A DNA stretch of 10,890 nucleotides from an uncultured Candidatus Poseidoniales archaeon (GTDB lineage Archaea; Thermoplasmatota; Poseidoniia; Poseidoniales; Thalassarchaeaceae), in assembly GCA_950068635.1 (NCBI GenBank), contig CATMIM010000010.1:1-10890 (forward strand), given 5' to 3'. Under the pieces are notes generated by a model that was not told the origin of the DNA, made no database searches, and was given only the letters and a program-made list of their open reading frames with translations. How positions within the stretch are numbered: the stretch's first letter is position 1; each line of letters opens with the position of its first letter. This document shows positions 5,003 to 10,890 of the stretch, piece after piece. The position numbers and the translations under genes were made by a program.

Positions 5003-5671
5003 ATGGACCTGATGCAGAAGTTGTTCGGCACCCAGCGTGCCATCACGATGGTCGTCGTCTCGCTGATGTTCGCCATCGCCTTCCCGGCCTACTTCTCTGT
5101 CATGGGAGGGATGGTCGAGGTGATGGACGGCGGTTCCTCGGGCGCGGCAGGGAACTGGCAGGTCAACTTCACGACCACCGTCAGCGAGATCTCGGACAGC
5201 GCCATGCTCTCCGATGGCGAGACCAACGAGTGGACCTACGAGTTGGACAGGACGAATCTCGGCGATGACGAGATGATCGCCTTCGTGAACATCACCGTGA
5301 GCTGTAACGACAACGATGACGGGCCAATCTTCACAGACAGCGTGGATGCGGAGACGGATATGTCTGGAGTCGAAGGAGGATTCGAGGACGATGCGGGGTC
5401 AGGGAACTGCAACGGCGACGCCGTGGACTTCTCCTACGTCGTCACCCCCGACTGGAGTGGCACACCATACATTGTGGAGGATGTGAGCAGGAACGACATC
5501 CTGGCCAAGTGGGACGACGGGGGGGACGGCACCGGTGAGTGGCTGTGCAGCGTGACCCTCGAGGTGAACAGCAGTCCAGTCTTCGTATTGGCTGACAACG
5601 ACGAGGAAGTGACGGTGACCTGGACGGTGACCACCTACACGGTCGAGATAACCGCGATGGCCAACGAATGA
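5003..5671 (+). CDS. Membrane-anchored acidic surface protein, possibly pilin-like N-terminus
   Basis: No family is recognised with confidence. The 222-residue product starts with a short basic segment (MDLMQKLFGTQR) followed by one hydrophobic helix at about 14-34 (ITMVVVSLMFAIAFPAYFSV). The rest is a very acidic, polar domain rich in Asp, Gly, Ser and Thr, with beta-strand-like stretches (WQVNFTTTVSEI, MIAFVNITVSC, VTWTVTTYTVEITA). It has NIT and NSS sequons for N-glycosylation and three cysteines (101, 136, 182). This fits a protein anchored at its N-terminus with an exterior domain of adhesin or surface-layer type. The position of the hydrophobic segment after QRA also recalls archaeal type IV pilins, but the canonical cleavage motif is not clear. 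The start has a weak TGAGG upstream. The next gene begins 18 bases later, so the two are likely cotranscribed. Confidence 0.8.
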   Translation: MDLMQKLFGTQRAITMVVVSLMFAIAFPAYFSVMGGMVEVMDGGSSGAAGNWQVNFTTTVSEISDSAMLSDGETNEWTYELDRTNLGDDEMIAFVNITVSCNDNDDGPIFTDSVDAETDMSGVEGGFEDDAGSGNCNGDAVDFSYVVTPDWSGTPYIVEDVSRNDILAKWDDGGDGTGEWLCSVTLEVNSSPVFVLADNDEEVTVTWTVTTYTVEITAMANE

Positions 5672-5689
5672 CCCGAACGACCTGGTGGT

Positions 5690-6439
5690 GTGCATTTGGG
5701 ATCGATCGGCTTCGATGAGCATCACATGGGCTCCTCAGTCTCCAATCCCGAATCGGACGGGCTCTCCCTGCTGGCCGCCAAGCTCGAAGCGTTGGGTCAT
5801 GATGTGCAGCGCATCGAAGCAGAGTTACCTGTGGACGATGCCTTCCCGTGGGACGTGCTCGTGCTTCCATTCCCTAAACTGCAGTTCAGCACCGGGGAGA
5901 TGATCGCCCTGCACGAGCATCTGCGCGCCGGGCGCGGTCTGCTGCTGCTCACCGAGTGGGGCGACCTCTACTCACACGTGGACCACCTGAACGAGTTGAC
6001 CGGCCCCTACGGCATCCACATCCAGAAGGACAGGGTTACGGACCTCGAGGAGCATGTGAGCCATCAGGTGAAACTGGGGGGAATCGTGCTCGACGAGCAA
6101 CCGATGCCGCATTACGTGCGCATCCGCAACTTCTCCGAGCACCCGATCACAGAGGGGCTCTCGGAACTCATCTACTTCTCCGGCTGCAGCCTCAAGACCA
6201 GCGAGCCCGCTGTGGCCGTTGCCTCCACAGCGGCGACCTCCTTCGGGGATCTCGATCTGGACATCGAACTCGACGATGACGAGGAGCAGGGCATCCTCAC
6301 CATCGCCGCGGCCTCCGAGATCGAGGGGAGGATGCTGGTCGTCGGTGACAGCAACATCGCAGCCAACGGATACGTCGAGCAGGGAGACAATCTCGCCTTC
6401 ATCATCCAGACAATCGAGTGGTTGCTGCGCGAACGCTGA
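5690..6439 (+). CDS. DUF4350/GIFT-like protein (glutamine-amidotransferase-like fold), non-enzymatic role likely
   Basis: The 249-residue protein has the pattern of the GldG/IFT52/DUF4350 group, Rossmann-like domains related to class I glutamine amidotransferases. An N-terminal strand carries FDEHHMGSS (8-16), where the family usually has a D-x-x-H turn. It is followed by a helix and strand with DVLVLPFPKLQFSTGE (55-70) and the strand-helix block LRAGRGLLLLTEWGD (78-92). The end has EGRMLVVGDSNIAANGYVEQ (212-231) and a final amphipathic helix. The acidic insertion LDLDIELDDDEEQ (188-200) is local to this protein. No nucleophilic cysteine is seen at the expected elbow, so catalysis is doubtful. 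The GTG at 5690 is chosen because it keeps the FDEHH strand; ATG at 5726 would cut it off. No membrane helix is visible. It sits between the surface protein and the SPFH genes, suggesting a cytoplasmic partner of that membrane group. Confidence 0.7.
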   Translation: MHLGSIGFDEHHMGSSVSNPESDGLSLLAAKLEALGHDVQRIEAELPVDDAFPWDVLVLPFPKLQFSTGEMIALHEHLRAGRGLLLLTEWGDLYSHVDHLNELTGPYGIHIQKDRVTDLEEHVSHQVKLGGIVLDEQPMPHYVRIRNFSEHPITEGLSELIYFSGCSLKTSEPAVAVASTAATSFGDLDLDIELDDDEEQGILTIAAASEIEGRMLVVGDSNIAANGYVEQGDNLAFIIQTIEWLLRER

Positions 6440-6490
6440 TGCCAACGCAATCGGGCGAAGGCTCATAGGGAAATACGAGCAGCGCTGGCC

Positions 6491-7270
6491 ATGGCGCTCT
6501 CGTTCTTCGTGATGGCCACCGTCGCGTTCTCGGTGGTGTTCTTCGCCGGCTCCTGCCTGCGCATCATCCGCCGCTGGGAAGGGGCGGTCGTCTACCGACT
6601 CGGTGCCTGTAGAGGCGTTCTAGAACCTGGAGTCAGGGTGGTCATTCCATTCATCGACCGACTGGTGCGCTGGGACCTGCGCATGCTCATCAACGACATT
6701 CCCGGGCAGTCGGTCGTCACCAAGGACAACATCTCCCTGTCCATCGATGCAATCGTGTTCTACAAGGTGCGCAACCCGATGGACGCCGTCAACAAGGTGA
6801 CCAACGCCCGTGCATCGGTTGGGATGGCAGCACAAGGCGCGCTCAGGGACGTGATCGGCTCGGTCCCGCTCGACACGGTGCTGCAGGAACGCGAGAAGGT
6901 GGTCGAACGCATCCGCACCAATCTCGACGATGCCACCGACCCGTGGGGTATCCATGTCGTCCATGTCGAGTTGACCGACCTGCAATTGCCCCACGACCTG
7001 ACGCGAGCGATGGCCAAGGAGGCCGAGGCTGACCGCGAGGCGAAAGCACGCGTCATCAAGGCGAGCGCTGAGCGCGAGGCAGCGGTGAAACTGTCCGAAG
7101 CCCAGGAACTGTTCAGTCGCTTCCCGGCACTGATGGAACTGCGCCGACTGCAGGTGCTCTCAGAAGTCGGAGCGGAGAACAACGCCACGCGCATCATGAT
7201 GCTGCCCGACACGCTGCTCGATATCTCCACAGGCCCCTTGGCCAAACTGCTCAAGGGAGGTGAGTCGTGA
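6491..7270 (+). CDS. SPFH/Band 7 (stomatin-like) membrane protein 1
   Basis: Stomatin/prohibitin-type protein that assembles into large oligomeric membrane scaffolds. Of 259 residues, about 2-24 are a hydrophobic N-terminal anchor. The SPFH domain follows (about 28-180), with the family features RWEGAVVYRLG, LEPGVRVVIPFID, VTKDNISLSIDAIVFYKV and a block ending VELTDLQLPHDLTRAM. The Ala/Glu-rich coiled-coil segment EADREAKARVIKASAEREAA (about 185-205) ends in a stretch LMELRRLQVLSEVG that is shared with the next gene. The start is uncertain: ATG at 6491 has no ribosome binding site, and ATG at 6512 would remove 7 residues but leave an anchor. A TATA-like GGGAAATAC at 6468-6476 would fit a start at 6512 better. 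Its stop is overlapped by the start of SPFH gene 2, which implies coupling. No NfeD-type partner lies nearby. Confidence 0.92.
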   Translation: MALSFFVMATVAFSVVFFAGSCLRIIRRWEGAVVYRLGACRGVLEPGVRVVIPFIDRLVRWDLRMLINDIPGQSVVTKDNISLSIDAIVFYKVRNPMDAVNKVTNARASVGMAAQGALRDVIGSVPLDTVLQEREKVVERIRTNLDDATDPWGIHVVHVELTDLQLPHDLTRAMAKEAEADREAKARVIKASAEREAAVKLSEAQELFSRFPALMELRRLQVLSEVGAENNATRIMMLPDTLLDISTGPLAKLLKGGES

Positions 7271-8343
7271 TGGCGATCACCTGGATCATCCTCGAGTCTC
7301 TCTGCGGACTGCTGTGCGGGGGGCTGGTCGCGGCACTGATACTCGGGCTGAAGGCGGCTGGCGGCCAGTTCGCCACCTCCAGCGGTGACCCGACCGGGTA
7401 TTCTCCACGCGGCACGTGGCCTCGCCGCGGGATCTTCACAGTTCTCGACCAGTACGAGCGGGCTCCGAAGTTCACCTTCGGAAAGCCCGCGGGTGTCAAC
7501 TCCGTGGGCGTCGCCATCCGCTTCCCATTCATCCAGGAGTTCCTGCTCGTCGACATCCGCGACCGACCGGAGAACATCCCCGGCCAGGTGTGCATCACCC
7601 GGGACAACGTGAGCTTACAGGTGGACGGTGTGGTCTACTGGAAGGTCATCGACCCGATGAAAGCGGTGCTGGCGGTCAGCGACCCCTCGAACGTCATCAG
7701 GCAGGCGACGATGTCCGCGCTGCGCATCGTCATCGGCGAGTACACGCTTGATGAACTGCTCTCGAAGCGGGAGGTCATCTCCCTCCGGATGGAGACGTTG
7801 CTCGACCGGTTCTGCCTGCCACTGGGCATCGACATCAGCCGCATCGACATCACCGACGTGGTCATCCCCACCGACATGCAGCGGGCGATGGCGCGCGAGG
7901 CTGAGGCGCAGCGCGAGCGAAAAGCACGCCTGCGCCGCGCCGAAGGTGAGGTGGAGGCGGTGAAGAATCTCGCACACGCGGCGTACATCATGCAGAAGAA
8001 CCCGGAACTGCTTGAACTGCGCCGTCTGCAGACCGTCGGGGAACTGGGCATGGAGCAGCACACGCTCATCACGCTCGTGCTGCCCTACGACTTCAGCAAC
8101 ATCGGCGGTGGCGGTCGACACCTGCACTCATACACACTCGAGGAGAACAAAGACTTCCTCGATGCGCTCACACTCGCCGAGGAAGAGGCACTGAAAGCCG
8201 CCGAGGCAGCGGAAGCCGAGGCAGAAGCTGAGGATGCTGACGAACCCGAAGCGGAATCACCTGCTCCACCATCACCGCCTGCGGAAGACGATCTGCCCCC
8301 GGCTCCCGACTTCGGTGACGAGGACGACCCCTTCGCCGATTGA
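7270..8343 (+). CDS. SPFH/Band 7 (stomatin-like) membrane protein 2 with acidic tail
   Basis: Second SPFH protein, clearly a paralogue of the preceding gene. The ATG at 7270 shares one base with the previous stop (TGATG) and has a near-perfect GGAGGTGA at 7257-7264. A GTG at 7267 is possible but too close to that site. The product has about 357 residues: an N-terminal membrane helix at about 4-27, an inserted polar segment (about 31-66) absent from paralogue 1, and the SPFH domain at about 67-215 (IRFPFIQEFLLVDIRDRP, ITRDNVSLQVDGVVYWKV, VVIPTDMQRAM). A charged helical stretch EAEAQRERKARLRRAEGE follows, then LLELRRLQTVGELG as in paralogue 1. The last 65 residues are a disordered, acidic, Ala/Pro-rich tail (to EDDPFAD). 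The two paralogues probably co-assemble. The gene ends 37 bases before the convergent GTPase gene. Confidence 0.93.
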   Translation: MAITWIILESLCGLLCGGLVAALILGLKAAGGQFATSSGDPTGYSPRGTWPRRGIFTVLDQYERAPKFTFGKPAGVNSVGVAIRFPFIQEFLLVDIRDRPENIPGQVCITRDNVSLQVDGVVYWKVIDPMKAVLAVSDPSNVIRQATMSALRIVIGEYTLDELLSKREVISLRMETLLDRFCLPLGIDISRIDITDVVIPTDMQRAMAREAEAQRERKARLRRAEGEVEAVKNLAHAAYIMQKNPELLELRRLQTVGELGMEQHTLITLVLPYDFSNIGGGGRHLHSYTLEENKDFLDALTLAEEEALKAAEAAEAEAEAEDADEPEAESPAPPSPPAEDDLPPAPDFGDEDDPFAD

Positions 8344-8380
8344 CGCTGCTCGGCATGCTCCGGGGTTACCCTGACGCTGG
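8344..8380. other. Convergent gap between SPFH gene 2 and the GTPase gene
   Basis: The two stop codons are separated by only 37 bases. The gap contains a short GGGTTACCC element but no T-run on either strand, so no standard terminator is identified. The transcripts may overlap at their 3' ends. Confidence 0.4.
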
Positions 8381-9667
8381 TCAGGTCTTGGCGTGGATCT
8401 TGACCACCGCGCCATCCTCGAGCTCATGCTCAGCCCCGATGATGCGGCTCGTGCGCGCATCGGTGGCGCGGATGAAGCCGTCTCCGAGGTCGGTATGCAC
8501 CGCGTATGCCAGCCCTTTGGCGGTGGTTCCTCGCTTGATCAGCAGAGCGTCTGGGAGAACTCTTCCGTCCCCATCGGTCCAGTGGGTCTCGTCCTGCACA
8601 GGATGTGCCACGATCTGCTCCAACCGGTCATACACCACCGCAGACAGCAGAGGGACGATTCCTGAGCCTCCCAAGCGTGACAGGCGCTCGGCCAGCTCAT
8701 CGAGTCCCTGACGCTGGTGCGCTGTCAGCCCTTCCTCGCCAGCCGCGGTCAACTCGAACTCGGACTCCCCTGGAACGTAGGCGATCAATCCCGCCTTGGC
8801 TGCGCGGCGCAATGCCAGTTCGGACTCGGCGGTCGTCGCCACCAGCAGCCCACCCTCCTCGGCCACCCTCGCCTCCAATGCCTCCCAGAGAGCGGGTTCG
8901 GCGAGGTCCGCCTTGTTGGCAGCCACGAACAGCGGAAACACCGCCTTGCGCAACTCGTCCGCCAGTTCCCGCTTCAACTCCGCGCTCCACTGCCATGGGT
9001 TGCCCACGTCCCGGTTCCGCTGGTGGAATGCGGCCAGCGCCTGCGTCACTTGAATCTCATCGGCACCGATTCCGCTCAACTGCTCGTGCAGCCACTCGGC
9101 CATCGCTCGGTCCCCCTCCGACTGCGTCCTGCGCGTGCCCTTGTTCCAGCTCCCTGCCAGGATCCCCTCGATCCACGCCGCCAACTCGTCGACGAGGAAC
9201 TCGTGTTCGGCCAGCGGGTCGGATGCTCCCGGGCCGGCCGGATTGCCTTCGAGGTCTGTCGCTCCCGAGGCATCGACGACCTGGATGAGGGCGTCGCAGG
9301 CGGCCAGGTCCGAGAGGAACTGGTTGCCTCGTCCGCGGCCCTCGTGCGCTCCGGGGACCAAGCCTGCGACATCGACGAGCGTCACCGGCACGAGGCGTGT
9401 GAACCCGTTGCAACTCCCGGTGTTCGGTTGGCAGATGCTCCCGCCTCGCTCGTCGTCATCAGTGGCTGGTTCGAGGCGCCCGTCGGCCTCGCGCACAGCG
9501 CGCAGTTCCGAGCAGGGACAGATGGTGGGTGAGGCTATCCAGGTGACGCCTACGTTCGGCTCGATGGTCGTGAAGGGGTAGTTGGCGATTTCGACGGTCG
9601 TCTCGGTGAGTGCAGCGAAGGTGGTCGACTTGCCGACATTGGGTTTACCCACGAGTCCGATTCGCAT
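8381..9667 (-). CDS. YchF/OLA1-related archaeal GTPase with TGS domain
   Basis: A cytoplasmic Obg-superfamily GTPase of the archaeal YchF-like (MJ1332/Ygr210-type) group, thought to act with ribosomes or tRNA. From the ATG at 9665-9667 the protein has 428 residues. The P-loop is G7-KPNVGKS-14, the switch II motif DVAG is at 99-102 followed by LVPGAHEGRGRGN, and NKAD is at 251-254. A helical domain (about 150-245) is inserted before NKAD. The TGS domain covers about 350-428 (DALLIKRGTTAKGLAYAVHT to the end). Four cysteines lie between switch I and DVAG (50, 52, 79, 86), in a pattern CPC and CxxxxxxC that I recall from this archaeal group and that may hold a metal. An earlier in-frame ATG at 9718 would add 17 residues before MRIGLVGKPN; I prefer 9667 because the family starts there and AGGGGG lies before it. 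It is downstream of the oxidase-like gene on the same strand. Confidence 0.93.
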   Translation of the reverse strand: MRIGLVGKPNVGKSTTFAALTETTVEIANYPFTTIEPNVGVTWIASPTICPCSELRAVREADGRLEPATDDDERGGSICQPNTGSCNGFTRLVPVTLVDVAGLVPGAHEGRGRGNQFLSDLAACDALIQVVDASGATDLEGNPAGPGASDPLAEHEFLVDELAAWIEGILAGSWNKGTRRTQSEGDRAMAEWLHEQLSGIGADEIQVTQALAAFHQRNRDVGNPWQWSAELKRELADELRKAVFPLFVAANKADLAEPALWEALEARVAEEGGLLVATTAESELALRRAAKAGLIAYVPGESEFELTAAGEEGLTAHQRQGLDELAERLSRLGGSGIVPLLSAVVYDRLEQIVAHPVQDETHWTDGDGRVLPDALLIKRGTTAKGLAYAVHTDLGDGFIRATDARTSRIIGAEHELEDGAVVKIHAKT

Positions 9668-9760
9668 CCCGATGCCCCCTTGACGACTCCTCGACTTACT
9701 CGGCAGAGCGGACTGCACCTATGCTAGTTGCGCGGAACAGTCGACCTGCGGCTGTCCTGT
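9668..9760. other. Gap between oxidase-like gene and GTPase gene
   Basis: The 93 bases hold an imperfect inverted repeat GAACAG (9735-9740) and CTGTTC (9757-9762) that overlaps the stop codon of the oxidase-like gene, and the AGGGGG before the GTPase start. No convincing TATA box is seen, so the GTPase could be cotranscribed with the gene upstream. Confidence 0.35.
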
Positions 9761-10890
9761 TCAGGCGACGAGGCGGGCGATGATGTCCGCCTTCGTGCCA
9801 CTGGACTCCTTGCCCAGCGAAGACGCCAGGTCGACTAACTCCGTCTTGCGCATCCTGTTCAGGGAGACGGCGTCGAGAACCTCGTCGGCCCCCTCATCAG
9901 CCTCCTCATCGGCGTCAGCAATCTCGTCGGCCTCCGAACCCGCGTCGTCATCGACCCCATCGGCTTGATTGGCGAGGTCCGCCAGCGAGAGCCGACCGCC
10001 CTCATCGTCCCCGACGATGATCTCCGTGTCCACGCCGACACCCGAAGAGAGCAGGCGGCGAATGCTGGTCGAGCCAGCGGTGAGCGTGTGGCGCACGGGT
10101 GTGGGACCTGCTGGCACAGCCATATCTTCGTCCACAGGCACTCCGCGGAAGATGCCCATGATCATGTTCTGCATCAGTAGAATAGAGCCTACCACCACAC
10201 CGTAGAACATGACGGCGGCGAACAGCGCCAGCGAACCGGCGAGGTCAGGAGCCGTCACCTCCGCCGCCTCGAGCGCCTCTGCGACTCCCTCCCCGGCGAG
10301 CGTTGCATCTACGTGATCGACGATCAGCTGGCCGACGGCGAAGCCGAACACGCCGATGATGAGCATCCAGAAGGTCCAGCGGCTCTTCGATTGGCTGAAC
10401 AGTTGGCGACCCGATGCGTGTGGAAACAGGCAGTGTGCCCCACCGAGCGCGATCAGGCCGAGCGCCGCCCAGATGGCGAGCATGTCGAGCGTGCCTGCGA
10501 TGTGGCTGAGTTCGTCACCTCCGCCGAAGGCGGAGACGCTGGCGAACAGGCTTGCGAGGGCGATTGGGATGAGCAGCACGACGCCGACCATCGTCATCGA
10601 CGCCCCCTGCGAGGAGGACAACTGCTGCCAGCCGCCGCTAGCCGTGGCCGAGAGATTTGCAACGGCTGCGATCAGAGGCAGCAGCGACAGCGCCAGGAAG
10701 ATGCCGACCATCGCCTGCAGGAACTCGCCCGCCTCGGACACGCCTCCGCTCGCCCCGAGCGGCGTCACAGTGAGGAACGTCCCGACGAGCGCGACCGTGG
10801 ACAGGCTGCGGCTCCACAGCGGCCGGCCCAGCGCGGCTGGCACGACGTGGTGGGCGATACCGAGAGCGGTCGCCAGCAGCCAGCAACCGA
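9761..10890 (-). CDS. Heme-copper-oxidase-subunit-I-like membrane protein with C-terminal SAP domain (partial, 5' end outside window)
   Basis: The frame is open to the window edge, so the N-terminus is missing; a GTG at 10841-10843 lies within the coding frame and is not a credible start. About 375 codons are visible. The readable stretch at the edge, GIAHHVVPAALGRPLWSRSL, and a second one, GLIALGGAHCLFPHASGRQLF, match the loop pattern of cytochrome oxidase subunit I, in particular cbb3-type CcoN (helix end, P, GRPLYS and FP-x-x-x-GR). Counting from the Val of codon 10843, membrane helices lie at about 13-30, 43-63, 84-106, 118-139, 157-176 and 204-228. An acidic linker of about 100 residues follows (DEEADEGADE), then a SAP-like motif at about 327-360 (NRMRKTELVDLASSLG to IIARLVA). 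The HH of the CuB site and the heme HxH are not at their expected places, so it may not be a redox enzyme. Confidence 0.7.
   Translation of the reverse strand, partial: GCWLLATALGIAHHVVPAALGRPLWSRSLSTVALVGTFLTVTPLGASGGVSEAGEFLQAMVGIFLALSLLPLIAAVANLSATASGGWQQLSSSQGASMTMVGVVLLIPIALASLFASVSAFGGGDELSHIAGTLDMLAIWAALGLIALGGAHCLFPHASGRQLFSQSKSRWTFWMLIIGVFGFAVGQLIVDHVDATLAGEGVAEALEAAEVTAPDLAGSLALFAAVMFYGVVVGSILLMQNMIMGIFRGVPVDEDMAVPAGPTPVRHTLTAGSTSIRRLLSSGVGVDTEIIVGDDEGGRLSLADLANQADGVDDDAGSEADEIADADEEADEGADEVLDAVSLNRMRKTELVDLASSLGKESSGTKADIIARLVA

Noticed and set aside
8717..9532. 271-codon open frame on the plus strand inside the GTPase gene
   Set aside because: The minus-strand frame has P-loop, DVAG, NKAD and TGS domain; the plus-strand product shows no family features and is a shadow.
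9735..9762. Inverted repeat GAACAG / CTGTTC as a terminator of the oxidase-like gene
   Set aside because: Stems are only 6 bases with a 16-base loop, overlap the stop codon and have no T-run; chance is likely.
1..10890. Mobile element, CRISPR array, toxin-antitoxin or defence system
   Set aside because: No transposase, integrase, direct-repeat array or defence-family motif was seen on either strand; the gene content is mostly core archaeal.

Overview
The window looks like a chromosomal segment of a planktonic marine euryarchaeon, most likely Marine Group II / Poseidoniales or a close relative. This is inferred from protein character, not from a marker search. The ribosomal P-stalk proteins are clearly archaeal (L10 and L12 share the acidic GLG-x-FG tail). 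SecE is of the Sec61-gamma type and FtsZ is present. The GTPase is the archaeal YchF-like type with a TGS domain. The base composition is G+C-rich and proteins are acidic. Ribosome binding sites are mostly GGTGA or GGAGGTGA, and TATA-like boxes precede some transcription units. No insertion sequence, CRISPR array, tRNA or rRNA gene is visible.

Layout. Positions 1-1811 run on the minus strand: ftsZ (693-1811), then secE (278-553), then a truncated gene beginning with a SAP domain and probably continuing into a Nudix fold (1-222, runs off the left edge). A 243-base divergent intergenic region (1812-2054) separates these from a plus-strand block. That block begins with the ribosomal stalk operon rpl11-rpl1-rpl10-rpl12 (2055-4305). 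It continues with a possible 38-residue ORF (4309-4425) and an unrecognised 173-residue protein (4422-4943). A membrane-anchored acidic surface protein (5003-5671), a DUF4350/GIFT-like protein (5690-6439) and two tandem stomatin-like SPFH proteins (6491-7270 and 7270-8343) follow. The right part is again minus strand: a heme-copper-oxidase-subunit-I-like membrane protein with a C-terminal SAP domain (9761-10890, 5' end outside the window), then the YchF-like GTPase (8381-9667), which converges on the SPFH genes.

How it fits together. In many Euryarchaeota ftsZ, secE, spt5/nusG, rpl11, rpl1, rpl10 and rpl12 form one collinear cluster. Here the cluster is split into divergent halves and spt5 is not where expected. 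The rpl1-rpl10-rpl12 genes are tightly spaced (L1 and L10 overlap by 4 bases) and a compact two-stem hairpin lies just before the L1 ribosome binding site. The 5003-8343 genes look like a membrane-associated module: a surface-exposed anchored protein, a probable glutamine-amidotransferase-like-fold protein and two SPFH scaffold proteins, without the NfeD partner that usually goes with stomatins.

The most unusual points are: (1) an L11 that keeps the C-terminal RNA-binding domain but lacks the canonical proline-rich N-terminal domain, with an in-frame stop just before its start; (2) an oxidase-subunit-I-like protein that appears to have lost the CuB and heme histidines and carries a SAP-like domain; (3) a candidate L1-binding leader hairpin; (4) the SPFH pair with its unusual partners.
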